Source: Chimonanthus salicifolius (Eukaryota; Streptophyta; Magnoliopsida; Laurales; Calycanthaceae). From it: a stretch of DNA of 64,000 nucleotides. The notes under the pieces were generated by a model. It had not been told where the DNA came from. It saw only the letters and a program-made list of their open reading frames with translations, and made no database searches. Position numbers and translations under genes: made by a program. Below, piece by piece: positions 1 to 11,590 of the stretch. The stretch lies in assembly GCA_013350335.1 (NCBI GenBank), contig CM023535.1, positions 31,094,991 through 31,158,990 of the forward strand, read 5' to 3'. The first letter of the stretch is position 1, and every line of letters begins with the position of its first letter.

Positions 1-815
1 CCGAAACGCTGCAAAAATGCCCAGAAATCACAAATCTGCAACTGGATCCACTTGTAGCCCAAATTCAATCAATCAAACCAACGAATTTTGCTCTCATGTT
101 TTTATTGGAGATAAATCTCGTTGCTTTGATCCGAATGGACATAAATTTCGCATTGTTTCGATAATCAAAAACCGAGTTATAAAATAATTACTAAACTGCT
201 ACAAAACTGTCCACAAATACGAACCAGGATTATGGTCAGACTTGCAGACCTTGATTCAAGTATCAAATCTTATCCAATGGATCTGAAATTTCTACAGAAA
301 GTAGATAGTTTTTTCTAGATGAGGATAGACATAAATTTTGTAGCATTTCGATATTCAAAGGTTGAGTTATAAATTATTTACTCGAAGGATGTAAAACTGT
401 CTCAGATTTTGGATCTAAAATTTGGTCTCTCTTGCACGACCGATCTGAGGCACCTAACCCTGCTCTTTGCCTCTCAAAAATTTTCTTGAACTAGATCTAT
501 AAGTCTGGCTTCCAGTAAAGAAAGTTTCACTTAAAAAATCGTTTGATAGGCGCAGATACATTTTTTCTCGCGTCGATGAGCAGAAAGCGAATTTCAGATC
601 CAAAAGACAATTCCATAACGGTTTTGCCATCCAAACATGGTTCTAAACTTTTTTAAATCTCAGAGATATATAATGGGTTTATAATCAAATCAAATGTCTT
701 AGAAATCAGAGAATTAATAAGGAGGGGAAATATAAATAACTTTTTGGAGAAGAAGATTGAATCCAAAAACCCAAGCTTGAAGAGGAGTGAGAGACGGACG
801 TCCAATGAGAGAAGC
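1..815. repeat. AT-rich non-coding DNA with a diverged internal duplication
   Basis: No gene is visible. Two segments, about 115-210 and 312-400, resemble each other: both carry a 'gacataaattt...' stretch, then 'atttcgata..tcaaa', 'gagttataaa', 'tttact' and 'aaaactgtc'. They look like an old tandem duplication of roughly 200-bp period. The short minus-strand reading frame at 653-898 is low complexity and has no recognisable domain. The region may be the edge of a decayed LTR element, but no LTR terminus was found. Confidence 0.4.
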
Positions 816-834
816 TTTTTTTTTTTTTTTTTTT
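816..834. repeat. Poly-T tract (19 T)
   Basis: This is an uninterrupted T run. It could be the reverse complement of a poly(A) tail of a minus-strand retroposed sequence, but no target duplication was identified, so it is recorded only as a homopolymer. Confidence 0.8.
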
Positions 835-1851
835 CCTTCGTTGGTTTCTTGTGAATTTTCCTTAGCATCCAACAAAAGCCCTTGTATTTACTATGCATAG
901 TCGGCCATGGAGAAGAATTCTCTCCTTTATTTTAGTATTTTCCATTTTTTCTCTCTCTCAAACTAGCATATCTAAAAATACCCATAGCCTCCAATGTGTG
1001 ATGGTTTTTCTCCCTATCCTCCATCGTGTAATTGGATAAAATCTTGGGCTTCCAATGAATTTGGTTTGGGTCACAAGAAATTATAATAAAATTGGAATAA
1101 AATATGAAAGATATGAAGTGTCCAAAATACCCTTGCAAAAATTTAATGAACTCGTCCAAGGTCTGGGTAATCTTGTAAAGTTATTTCTAAATTTTGGAGC
1201 CAAAAGGAAAAATTAATATTTCGAATAATGAATTTTACAAGGCTAGATTAATCACAATATTTGTCCAAAGTTGTGTGTCCCAGTGGCCCACACAAATGGA
1301 CAATTGCTTTCAAATTTCAATTTAATTCAAAATTTTGTTTTTCCCAACTAAATTCAAAATTTAACAAATTTGAATTCCTAAATCTTGAATTTCAAAATTA
1401 TTTTCAAACAATTTAATTCAACAAATGTGGATCCTACAAGTGTGCTAAAATTGAAAGGTTCTCAAATTTGGCCCATTTTTTGTTTCAAATTTATAAATCT
1501 TGAACGTACTTTTCTCATATCTCCCAATTTATTAGACATGGGCTCCACAAGTATGCTGAATTTTACACACCTACTATATTTTTTCTTTTTCAATTCGAGT
1601 CAAAATTTTGTTTTCATCTCAAACATTTAATTTAGATTAGGGTAAACACCCACTGGGTGTCTAAAACTCAGCATTTTATCATTTTCCGTTAGAAACAAGT
1701 CTTAGACTATTTATTTTTAGAATGGAAATTAATAGTTTAGTTTATTTTTTTTGCTTTGAAGCACTTTAAGTGTCATTTGAGGATTGTAATAATTTAGATG
1801 GTTTGAGACTTGGATAGTATTATTATTCTTTGCCATGGGTGTGAGACAGTG
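835..1851. other. AT-rich intergenic DNA, no gene seen
   Basis: The stretch is very AT-rich with many small AAATTTGAATT-type palindromes around 1300-1420. No domain, RNA gene or element terminus was recognised. The short open frames here have random-looking composition. Confidence 0.5.
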
Positions 1852-2133
1852 TGTAATGACCCGATCCAATTTTTCGAGATTTTAGAAGTTTGGTTGCAGT
1901 AGGGAAAGTGTGGGCTCTGTGGTAGATCCCAGTTTCAAGTTTCGAGTTCCAAAGGGCATTTTGATAATTTTTAATTATTGAATATTTTATCAAACAAAAA
2001 GTTTGAAAATCACACGTTTTCTTCTCCAATGTTCGACGTTTGATTTTTTTAATAAGTTCTAAATTATTTTTGAAAATTTAATATTCTGGTTTTTTTATGC
2101 ACTTTAAAGTTTTGAAAAACAAGCGCCCTACAA

Positions 2134-2155
2134 CCCCCCCCCCCCCCCCCCCCCC
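2134..2155. repeat. Poly-C tract (22 C)
   Basis: This is an uninterrupted C run immediately before a CT-rich block. Such tracts are error-prone in assembly, so the exact length should not be relied on. Confidence 0.8.
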
Positions 2156-2159
2156 TCCT

Positions 2160-2520
2160 CTTTCTTTTTTTAAAAGCTCTCATCAATATAGCGTTGTGCT
2201 ATAGTGCCGCGTCTCTCCTCACTCGCATCTCCCTCTTTCACCTCGCCCTCTCTTCCCTCCTCTCTTATCTCCTATGGAAACCCTAACCCTAAAATCTAGC
2301 CGCCGCCATCTCCACTTTCTCTCTCCTCTTCCCTTTGGAAACCTAGCCACCCCAACCCCCTTCTTCTTTTCCTTCTCCTTTCCCCTTTTTCCTTTCTAAA
2401 AACCCTAATCGGTTCCTCCTCCTTTTTGTAGCTGCCGTCACCTCCCCTCTGTTCTCTTTCCCTTCTCTCCTTGTCCTTCGATCCGTGTAACCCTAACCCT
2501 AGATCTAAAACCCCCAATGT
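2160..2520 (+). promoter_or_regulatory. Pyrimidine-rich leader-like block with telo-box motifs
   Basis: The strand is almost entirely C and T, as in transcribed 5' leaders of plant genes and LTRs. It contains AAACCCTAACCCTAAAA at 2278-2294, AAAACCCTAA near 2398, and TAACCCTAACCCTAG at 2488-2502. AAACCCTAA is the plant telo-box found near transcription starts. The repeats are too short and dispersed to be an interstitial telomere. The frame opening at 2471 has no recognisable domain and is not called as a gene. Confidence 0.4.
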
Positions 2521-3060
2521 GTTGTGTTGTTGCCCTTTGCTTGCTTTCTCCTTCTTGCTTTATCTCTTTCCCCTCATCCGAGTCGACCCTAATCTTCACC
2601 GCCTCTCTATCACAATCAGTCGGTTTTTCCCTTCCTCTCCCTTCTCTATCGCCATTCGTAGGCCCTGTTATAGGTCAGCCCAAAGCCTGGTCTGCCAGTG
2701 TAGCCCAGTTTCACCAAGTCCAGCTCGCCCAAGTTCGCCCCAACTTGATCTAAGCCCATTGACCCAGGCTCAATTAAGCCAGCCCAGGCCCCACTGTTCA
2801 ATCTAGGCCCAGCTCATCTTCAGGCCCAGTTGAACAGATCCATCAAATTTGACTCAGTTTCTCAGGCCCAACTCGAGCCCAGCCTCTCAGATACAGGCAT
2901 CTGTGGTGGTGAAGAGAATCGTGTTTTTAATTCAGGTCCAATACCCAACACAACAGGCCTTGCAGTCCAACCTGTGTACACATCACACGTGCCATGCGGC
3001 TTGTGAGTCAAGTTCAATGGAGAGTTTGGGTTATAATTAAGTGGATTGTTACATTTTTAA

Positions 3061-3144
3061 GTTACTAGAGTCATTTACATTAGGAATATTTATTTTATTT
3101 AAGTTGCTAGAGTCTATTACATTAGGAATATTTATTTTATCAAA
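3061..3144. repeat. Tandem duplication of a 42-bp block
   Basis: Two adjacent near-identical copies (3061-3102 and 3103-3144) share 'GTT(A/G)CTAGAGTC' and 'ACATTAGGAATATTTATTTTAT'-type sequence. They lie 45-130 bp upstream of a TATA-like TTATAAAAGG at about 3199. Duplicated blocks upstream of TATA are common in the U3 region of plant LTRs. Confidence 0.6.
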
Positions 3145-3314
3145 ACTATATGTAACCCATTGGCATAAACTCATGAATTGGCCGTTATGTTTTTCCTTAT
3201 TATAAAAGGACAACATGTAGCAAACTAAAGGAAGAGATTTGATAATATGAAATAAAGTGTGTTTTCATTTTCCATTGTAAAATGGTGGAAGGCGTGAGCT
3301 TCCCTTGCCGTCAA

Positions 3315-3498
3315 GCATGTAGCAAATGTTGCTGAATCCCCCTGAACAAATCAGGGACGTTGGGGTTGATCTGAGATCCTCCAAAAAAATCAGCCAAAGA
3401 GTATTTGAAGGCAGCAACCCAGATTGCAGCAAATCCTGCGAGTGTTGCTGACTCCTGAACAGTCAGGGACATGTGATGCTGATTTGATTCAACCTCCA
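3315..3498. repeat. Imperfect duplication of a ~55-bp segment
   Basis: Segments 3321-3370 and 3428-3483 share AGCAAAT, TGTTGCTGA, CCTGAACA and TCAGGGAC in the same order with small indels. The segment lies between the TATA-containing block and an AT-rich stretch. No function is evident. Confidence 0.5.
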
Positions 3499-3988
3499 TA
3501 CAGGTAGATCCATACTCATATAATTTCTTGAGCTAATTGAATCAGATATTTTTCAGAGTTGTTTTAACCCAGCATCGATGTGAGCTGGACTAATTCTTAA
3601 GAGTTTAAAAAATCAGTTTCCAGGAGTGATTTTCATTAAAACTTTACTCAGTATTGAAACAGGTCTTTTGAATGAATTTAAGAATTTAAAATCAGATTTA
3701 AAGGACCGTTTATGAGGAGTTTTAGAGTGGTATTTAAAACTGATTTTGGAGGGATTAAAACCAACTCTTGAACAATGATTTGGTTTGATTTAAGGACCAT
3801 AAAATCAGTTTTGAACTTGAGATTAGAACCATGTCTGGAGTTATTTCTAAACAGCGTTTTGAAATATTGACGTGGATTGATTTAAAGGATTTAATACCAG
3901 TTTAAAAACGGTTCCGAACTGATTTGTGGGAATTACTACCAGTTTTTCAGGGTGGGTACAGTCTGAGGTGTGGTATTCCAAGCTATGA

Positions 3989-4520
3989 TGTAACGACTCG
4001 TCCCGTTAGCACAATATTATCCGCTTTGAGCCCGCACAGTTTTACATTGACGAGTCAACCCAATGTTGCTCCCAAAAAGCCTTGTCCTATAAGGAGAAGG
4101 GATTCCAACTTATATCCCACAGAACAACTCTCCTCATAAGCAATGTAGGACAAGTAGCACACAACTTGGCTACTTTTTCTCTCCCATCAATGCTTACACA
4201 AACACGGGGTATTACAATCCACCCCTCTTAAGACCAGAGCTGTCCCCGATAAAGAGTTGAACCGTGCTCTGATATCATTTGTAACGACCTGTCCCGCTAG
4301 CACATTATTGTCCGCTTTGAGCCCACACACATGGGCCCACACGGTTTTACATTGGCGAACCAACCCAATGTTGTTCCCAAAAAGCTTGTCCTAGAAATAG
4401 GAGGGATTCCAATTTATATCCCACAAAATAACTCTCCTCATATGCAATGTAGGACAAGTAGCACCCAACCTGACTACTTTTTTCTCCCCCATCAAATGCT
4501 TACACAAACACGACGTATTA
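3989..4520 (-). mobile_element. TRIM (terminal-repeat retrotransposon in miniature), complete
   Basis: Two direct repeats of about 230-240 bp (3989-4216 and 4280-4520) flank only 63 bp. Both begin TGTAACGAC on the plus strand; the left copy ends GTATTACA. Read on the minus strand, the element has LTR, then TGATATCAGAGC (4266-4277), which differs at one position from the plant initiator-tRNA-Met PBS, then a short spacer, then the polypurine tract AAGAGGGGTGG (about 4219-4229), then the second LTR beginning TGTAATACCC. There is no coding capacity, so mobilisation would need enzymes from another LTR element. The terminal CA of the outer LTR edge at 4520 is degraded and no target-site duplication is visible, so the insertion is old. 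Confidence 0.8.
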
Positions 4521-4561
4521 TTTTGGAGATAACACGTCCGCAGCGGGACAGTGCCTTACAG

Positions 4562-4574
4562 TTGATGTCAAAGC
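4562..4574 (+). other. Primer-binding-site-like sequence
   Basis: TTGATGTCAAAGC follows the LTR end TTACA by one base. It matches the plant LTR-retrotransposon PBS TTGGTATCAGAGC at 10 of 13 positions. Its position next to an LTR terminus is the main support. Confidence 0.4.
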
Positions 4575-5284
4575 ATGGTTCAACTCTCGGACTGTGCATG
4601 AGTCAGAGATAGATGTGATGTTGACTAGATAATAGGCTCATCCCATGTGTGATGGGGTAAATGGAACTGGGTTATGGCGTATGTGTCACCTTTCGGTTAG
4701 CATACTTGAGACGTGTCTTGTAGCGGATTCTCGCTCGATTTGAGACTCCCCAGCTGTTGATTTGTGGGTGAGCCAGTGGTGAGATAGATCACTCGTTTGA
4801 ATGGGTGGTGCACCGTGACGTGGCCACGAGAGTTGTGGGATACGAATTTCTAGATTTTGAATCACATTGGTCTTACTCCCTAGAGTAATTAGAGGTGTTC
4901 CTCAGTGGGACCAATGTTAGGTGGCTTGGGTGTGTTCTCGAAGATCTTTTCGATTATGTGTAGATGCTCCAATGAAGACAAAACCAAGGGATAGCAGAAG
5001 AGGTCTAGGGATGGCAGAAAGTTTTCCTACGAGGACAATCTAACCCTAGAAATTCTTTCAAATGCACATTCAAAAGTGAGCCTAAGATGCTCAAAATTTG
5101 CCTACGAGTGTTTTGAATGTAAGAGAGAATGAATTTCAAAAGCTTAGAATGATCTTCCTAAGATTGTAGAATGCTCTTGATGATGTTAGGACACTTGGTT
5201 TTTTGTATGGAAAAGTTTAAGGCATGTTTCCTAATCATTTTCCTTCAAGAGAGCTCTCAATTTAGAGAAAAATAAATCTCAACA
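4575..5284. other. Unassigned, probably retroelement leader sequence
   Basis: This non-coding DNA follows the PBS-like site. It has stop codons in all frames and no recognised domain. It probably includes untranslated internal sequence of the gypsy-type element to the left, merging into copia-type debris; no boundary could be placed. Confidence 0.3.
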
Positions 5285-5395
5285 GCCAGTTTGACTTTCC
5301 CAACAACTAGTTTGATTTTTTACTTTCCCAACAACTAATTTGACTTGTGATTTTCCCAGCGACTAATTTGATTTTCCAACGACTAGTTCGAAAGA
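5285..5395. repeat. Degenerate tandem repeat, unit about 22-28 bp
   Basis: Four to five imperfect copies of a unit like 'ttcccaacaactagtttgat' follow one another (cagccagtttgac, caacaactagtttgat, caacaactaatttgac, cagcgactaatttgat, caacgactagttcga). Short degenerate arrays like this are common in plant LTRs. Confidence 0.6.
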
Positions 5396-5483
5396 TTTAT
5401 CAGCTCACAAAATTTCAACAATATTAAAGGGTAAATTTGATAGTTAAAATATCTCCTCACTTTGATAGTTAAAATATGCTCTC

Positions 5484-5990
5484 AAAGTGAGGGTAAATTT
5501 CATCTTATTCAGGAATCTCCATGTTTTGCACTATGTTACTAAATTGCTCATAACTTGAGTTATACAAGTCAAATTTGGGTGAACAAACTAATAATAAACA
5601 TTTCACACATATTTGAGCATATTTGATAAAATGCAAAAGCTTCTCAAAATACAGGGCAAGTTCCAACTAACTTATAAATCTAATTAAGTTCTGCTAAAAT
5701 TTAAACCATGGATTCTAAGGTCTTTCTAGGTCTTATCCTAAAGTCCATTTGCCTGAATTTGGTAGGTATATAGAGTTTGATTTGTTTGGAGCAATGCCTT
5801 CCAATCTTCACTGCTCTTAGACTTCAAGCTTGATTTTATCTTGTTGGTCTTTTAGAGGTGAGGTATAGGACATATGGACATAGTCCCAACATAATCACAG
5901 CATTGACAACTCAAGATTCAGTCAGACTCAGCCACTGAATTGACAACTCATTCTAAATCAGGAGAGGCAGATGTAACTTTTATGCCAAGA
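5484..5990 (+). repeat. Direct repeat, left copy (partner 8728-9255)
   Basis: From GAGGGTAAATTTCA to AACTTTTA this segment aligns almost end to end with 8728-9255. Shared landmarks are 'catttcacacatatttgagc', 'ggattcttaggtctttctag' (with small differences), 'ttgtttggagcaatgccttc' and 'attgacaactca'. The right partner has one additional ~30-bp segment. The pair may be parts of two LTRs of the copia element whose gag follows the right copy, but TG...CA ends and a PBS were not identified. Confidence 0.7.
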
Positions 5991-8727
5991 ATCTCTCTTT
6001 TTCAATTTTGTGACAAAACCTAGACATATACCATATACAAACCCAGTAGACCCATAAAAACAAGTCTTGAATAGAAATACAAATACAATATACTTACATT
6101 CAAATACAAGACACTTATAACTAAACTAAGATGGTCTGAAGGTTCCCCCTTGGAATATACCTGTAAAAGAAATTCCTGTAAAAAACATATAGCATAAATT
6201 GGTGGGTTGATTTCCCCTATTGTTAGTTGCAATAAGCATTAGTTATTCAATATTAGAATTCCTTAAAACCACCATTACTCCCCCTAGGTCTTTGATACTG
6301 ACATTGAATATTTCTACCCCGGTCAAAGTGTCTTTTATGCTCATTGCATAACATGTCTCCAAATACCTCACCAAATACTTCTCCCGTTTTTTTTGGGATT
6401 GATCCACAATTTTGATCATGGAGTATGTATAGATGAAGTACATATCATGGAGCACATACATTCAAAGAGCATACTTCTCCCCCTTTTGTCATAACCCTCG
6501 TCATTTATATTTTTCATATTTGCTCTCCGTTCATTGCATAGCATTTCATCATTCATATTTAACCATTTAACTGAAATCTCTAATGAATGAGGATAAGAAA
6601 GTGCATTTCTCCCCAATTATACTAATTGATACCATATGCTATTTAATATAACTTGTGAACATGTTTAAGGGAACCAGTTGTTTTATTATATACCTATAAG
6701 CATTGGGAAGGGGACAGTGAGGGGAGAGGAAAAATAGAGTGAACAATGACAATTTCAAGATAACTTAAAATGATACCACATTGTTATACAGATTTAACTT
6801 TGAGGTCAATTTTAATGATACCATTTGAATAACAAACATATATACATATTGCCAAAATGAAAATGATATACCTATGAAGTACATTAGGGGCAATCATATC
6901 ACAAGTGAACATGAATATATAGCAAGACATGTACACAAGTAACCAAATAACTAGCCAACCCATCCATTCTTTCATGAACAAATAAGGATACACAAATCAT
7001 TCAAGTATCATGAAGACATATGTGAAGCCAACCATTCATTCTAATTTTCTACGAATACATTAATAGATTTGATCATGTAAGAGTAAGATATTCATGAAAA
7101 ATAATTACTTAGCCCATTTTCATTCAAGCATCATGCATATAACAATAAACAATTCATACATTGAACGGATAATATTAAGTACCAAGGAGTGGATACCAAA
7201 TACAAAAATATAATGCATATACCTTGTATATGACTGCTATCCAAGAGTAGATCATTCATGAAGATAGATAGGAGAAAGGTGGTCTTTCATCTATACTCAA
7301 GAAGGGTATTCAGTCATTATCCATGTATACTCGTGACTGATTCAACTCATCTTTCATGAATATATTGAAGGAGTCAACCATATGATAGCACCAACATTCA
7401 TAAAGATATGAGGATTTTGCAAGATTTCATTTAAGCACTTGTGCAGATAACACTAGTCATGTAATTTCTTGAAGAGTTTAGAGTCAGCTTCGTGCCCAAC
7501 ATTTTGACTGTAAGATAGAGCAGCCATCCATTCATTTATCATCCACAAAACTCATGAAGTCATAGAAGATATTGGAGTTCTCCTTTTCAACATGTTCTAA
7601 TTAATAGAGTTTTATGAGTATTATATGGGGCATATAAGTATGATAACTGACAAACTATTATGAATATTCAATCATTTACCATTCAAGCATCATTCATGAG
7701 CATCCATCATTTTTAAACTCATACAAATATGTAACCATTAAGGAACTAGAGTTTAATACAAAGTAGATGGAGTTGGGAAGTTCTAGGGACCTATAAAGAG
7801 AGTGACTAGATTTGAGGTCCTAGAGTCTAGTTCTCATAAAATTAAATTCCATTAAAAAATGGAGTATATGAGAGTTCTCAAGTGTTTTCGTATGATTTTC
7901 AAGTATGTGATGCTTAGATCACTAATCATTAATGCTAGCATTTATTTTTGTTTTCAAGTTTATGACTGCTAATTAGCAATTAATGGCAAACAAGATCATT
8001 TGGAAGAGACTTATTGCTTAACAGAGTTGTTAAGATCACATTAATCAAGCCCAAGAATGGCCGTTGCCTGCAAACTGGGCGCCCTCTCCCAAGGAACGGT
8101 GGTCCGCTCATTCAAAAATGAACTGCAGGTCGAAAGATCGGTCGCCCGCTTTATGAAGAACAGTTGCCCATTTTTAACTGCGAGCAAACATATTATAATC
8201 TGTGAAGGACCAGTCAACTACAGATAAAGAGCATTCACCCGTTCTACCCTGTTTAATGAGATTTTCAACCTTACATTGTTTTAGGGTCTTGGGGTATATT
8301 CAATGGGTCACTGGGACTTAGCCAAAACATTATGGACCTATCCAAGATATTATCTATGAAATCTTGAGGTCCGAGAATCATGCATCCAAAACATTTTAAT
8401 GAAGACAATCAAGCATGATTCACATATACAAAGTTGCAAGAAACAAGATGTCAACAAATTTGGCATAATCAAGCAACATAGATACAATCAATGACTACCA
8501 TAGAATTCTTTCCAACTTAAGATTAGGGTAGCATGATTGAGCACACATTTCACAATCAATATTTAGGATACTTGAGTAACTCAAGTCCACAAATTTGCGA
8601 CTCTACAAGCATGATAAGTATTATAGCCAAGAAGAATACTATCATATGCTTTTGGAGTCAAATGTACCATAATATTTCTAGGTCTCTTAAGAATATACCA
8701 ACCATTTCTAAGACCTTTACATTGGAG
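5991..8727. other. AT-rich DNA between the direct repeats; copia-like G tracts on the minus strand
   Basis: No open frame has a recognisable domain. On the minus strand several purine/G-rich tracts recur: GACAAAAGGGGGAGAAG (about 6474-6490), CCTAGGGGGAGTAATGG (about 6269-6285), and others near 6140, 6220, 6380 and 6605. Repeated GGGGGAG tracts are a hallmark of the region before the 3' LTR of Sirevirus-type copia elements. A short GC-rich island lies at about 8045-8205. The rest is CATTCA/CATGAA-rich low-complexity sequence. Confidence 0.35.
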
Positions 8728-9255
8728 GGTAAATTTCACCCTATTCGGGAATCTCCCTATTTTGCACTCTTTTAATAAAATTGCTCATAACCTGAGTTAT
8801 ACAAGTCGGATTATGGTGAATAAATACATTTCAGAAAACTCTTAAAGAGTGCTCAAACTAATAATGAACATTTCACACATATTTGAGCATATTTGATAAA
8901 TGCAAGAGCTTCTCCAAATACAAGGCAAATTCCGACTAACTTAGAAATCCAATTAAGTTCTACTAAATTTTAAACAATGGATTCTTAGGTCTTTCTAGGT
9001 CTATCCTAAGGTCAATTTACCTGAATTTGGTTGGCATACATGAAGTTTGATTTGTTTGGAGCAATGCCTTCCAATCTTCACTATTTCTAGACTTCAAGCT
9101 TGATTTTACTTTGTTGGTCTTCTTGACGCAAGATTTAGGACACATGGACACAATCACGACTTAATCACAAAATTGACAACTCAGGATTCAGTCTGACTCA
9201 GTCAAGGAATTGACAACTCAATCTAACTAAGGGGAGACAAATTTAACTTTTAGAC
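8728..9255 (+). repeat. Direct repeat, right copy (partner 5484-5990)
   Basis: This is the second copy of the roughly 0.5-kb repeat. It is followed directly by the Ty1/copia gag remnant, so it may be LTR or leader sequence of that element. Confidence 0.7.
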
Positions 9256-10100
9256 CAACAAATGGACTCATCCAACTACTGAAGCAGGGAAATGAACTTC
9301 AAAGGAAGTTAGATTAAAAGATTTCACAAAATGGACAGAGTGAAAAAGGTTCTTATGTGGCAAATGGCAAGGCTTTGAATGCCATAATTGTGCCTTCTCT
9401 CCTGATGAATTGAAAAGAATTCTCACGTGAGAAATCGCAAAAGAAGCATGGGATATTCTACAAAGAACCCATGAAGATATCAATTTGGTGACAAGATCCA
9501 AGCTTCAAATCCTTAACTCAAGGTTTGGAACTATTAGAAAGGACAATAGTGAGACCTTCTTAGAGTTCAACTCTCAAATTAGTAATATAGTTAACTCTGT
9601 GCGGGCTTTAGGCGAAAAGGTTCCAGAACCCACCATATACACTAAGATTCTTAGGTCCTTACCAGATAGGTTCACACCGAAGGTCATCTCTATTGAAGAA
9701 AATTGAGATGTTGCCACCATGAGTGTAGATGAGTTGGTCGAATCACTACAGACCTTTGAATTGCACTTTAATGTGCAACCTAAAAAAGGAAACACCACAA
9801 CCTTGAAAACCTCTAGTAAAGTAGAAAAGGATGGTAGTGTGACTCGGATGATGAGTCAAAAGAACATCTTGCATTGGTTGCAAAGAAATTCTTCAGAAAT
9901 CTGAACAGAAAGAAGTTCAGAAAGTTATTGCAAGATGAATCCAAAGAGAATCAAAAGGATAATATGATAGTGTTTAAAAACAAAAAGGGAATCACTTGCT
10001 TTAAGTGCAGTAAGTAAGGTCATGTAAGGGTTATGTGTCCAACCTTGGACAAGAAAAAGAAAGCCAAGACTGCCGCTTGGGATGAAGCTTCTGAATAGTT
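9255..10100 (+). pseudogene. Ty1/copia gag remnant with zinc knuckle, broken by stops and frameshifts
   Basis: In shifted frames the plus strand reads a standard plant copia Gag. Visible pieces are SPDELKRI and EIAKEAWDIL, then THEDINLVTRSKLQIL (about 9405-9515), then NSVRALGEKVPEP and KILRSLPDRFTPKV (9600-9690), IEEN before a stop, then MSVDELVESLQTFEL (9719-9763). A CFKCSK-stop-GHVRVMCP zinc knuckle follows at about 9998-10042. The family's Gag coats the element's RNA in virus-like particles. Here an in-frame TGA near 9428, the TGA at 9704, and the stop inside the knuckle make it non-functional. No protease, integrase or RT follows; the element is truncated at about 10100. Confidence 0.8.
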
Positions 10101-11384
10101 GATAAAAGTGTAATTTATCAATTTGAATTACATTTAGAGTCACTCAAACCAACCCTCCACCCAGCACACTCTTAGCGTATGAAGTCCACGTGCACCGATG
10201 AGCGGGTAAATATTTATGTAATCAGTTATAGTTAAAGCACAATGAGGTAAGGTTGAGAAGATCCCATAATGAATAGTTTGGAAGTCCATATTATTCTGCA
10301 TCTTTCTATGTCAAGAGAGAAGATTTTATAGATGTATCGATTCATTAATAAACAATATACATATATATATATATAAACACATGGAATACTAATAGACAAA
10401 CTCAAACTTTAAACTTCTTGTATATCTAATAAGAAATAAACAAAAACTTAGACTTTAATCTAACATGCTTCGACTTATTTTAATATTCTCATGTCTTGAG
10501 CAGTCCATTCTGATTGTATTCGACGTGATTTATGTTGAGAAGATGGTAACAAGAGCAGAAGGATTACTCGGTCTGTAACTGAACTGTCGAGGGAGAAGTG
10601 GAGCCTGCCTGAGAAAGTCTTCTTCTATTTTAGGCGCTTTTAGAATGATCTTCAACAATCCAAGAAATCATATTTAGTCTAAAGTTCTAAATATTCTTGC
10701 CTCAACATGAAATTGGTTAACAACATACTTGAACATTTTTGGCTAATCCATACACATCCAAAGAACCGACTACCTCCCTCACACTCAATTCTCAGAGCAG
10801 CCGATCCAGTTTCCCACGAAAAGTGATTATGGAAGTGGAAGGTTGCAGCTTGGTTGTAACAGGCTGGGCCACATTAGGCCTACGGATGCAAATAGGCCAG
10901 GTCAGTCCAGGCTTTGATGCACCTAAACATATTATGGAGGGCCGGCGTTGTGGACCTTGTCGGCTAAGGGCCACATCAATATTGAGAGATGGTAATGGAT
11001 AAGATTCAGACTACGCACAACAAGAGCTAAAACCTATTAATTGAGGGCTCAGAATTTCAAGGCATTGGGGCTTTTGCCTTTCAAACTGAATCCATGGCTA
11101 GTTGGACTAGGTCCTAGTCCCACCCACCATCGGAAGAATTCATTGTACCTTTAGGTCAAATAATTTTTGCTCATCACTGACTATGACTGTGAAACGGCCC
11201 GACACGCCCAACACAAAAATCATCTCACTTACCTCTGCTATGTCAAAGTGAGTAATTTGTGTGCCAACCACCTTGAAACTTTTTCATCATTAATCTGGTG
11301 TCGCTATAGAATCAGATCCAAGGTTGTGCATAATCATTTCAAATACTCCTTTCATGGCCCATGCATGCATTCACTTTTGCCAAT
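10101..11384. other. No recognisable feature
   Basis: This is mixed-composition DNA. The frame at 10739-11002 has no domain I recognise and no supporting context. A short (AT)n stretch is at about 10351-10373. Part of it may be copia debris, but no landmark supports that. Confidence 0.4.
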
Positions 11385-11590
11385 AATGCGGAGCATTTTG
11401 GAGCATATGATTCATCTTTTTATTTTTTATTATTTATTTGGTTTGATGTATTTTAGTTGAGGGTATTTTTATCTTTTTACACTTGAGGGTATTTTAGTCT
11501 TTTTTTAATTCTTTTTATTCCCATTGTATAAATACTCTCAAAAGCCCCATTAGGGGATGGATGATGAATGACGAAAGATGAAAATTTTCC
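11385..11590 (+). repeat. Direct repeat with TATA element, copy 1 (partner 11766-11985)
   Basis: It starts GGAGCATTTTGGAGCATATG, continues with TTTGGTTTGATGTATTTT, two 'gagggtattt' words and TTGTATAAATACTC (TATA box near 11527). The same order of words occurs in the partner, where the TATA element reads ATTATAAATACATT near 11917. The arrangement looks like duplicated LTR U3/R sequence or a duplicated promoter. Confidence 0.55.

Larger units (their letters stand above)
1852..4560 (+). mobile_element. Candidate Ty3/gypsy-type 5' LTR, interrupted by a TRIM
   Basis: The left edge reads TGTAATGACCCGATCC, a typical plant gypsy LTR start, and the right edge reads TGCCTTACA. It is followed after one base by a sequence resembling the initiator-tRNA-Met primer-binding site (4562-4574). 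Inside are a C homopolymer (2134-2155), a long pyrimidine-rich leader-like block with telo-box motifs (2160-2520), a segment rich in GGCCCA/GCCCA words (2690-2880), and a TRIM at 3989-4520. The 3040-3300 part, with a duplicated 42-bp block and a TATA-like TTATAAAAGG, may come from a different retroelement nested here. A matching 3' LTR was not found. The assignment rests on the termini and the PBS only. Confidence 0.4.

Noticed and set aside
2278..2502. Interstitial telomere repeat (CCCTAA words)
   Set aside because: Only two or three CCCTAA words occur at separate places in the TTTAGGG-type context; telo-boxes in a leader fit better.
2471..2806. Open frame after the telo-box-rich CT block, possible gene start
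   Set aside because: The peptide is Ser/Pro-rich low complexity dictated by the pyrimidine-rich strand. No domain, splice pattern or downstream exon supports it.
10739..11002. 87-residue plus-strand open frame
   Set aside because: No recognisable domain, no promoter or neighbouring exon, flanked by retroelement debris.
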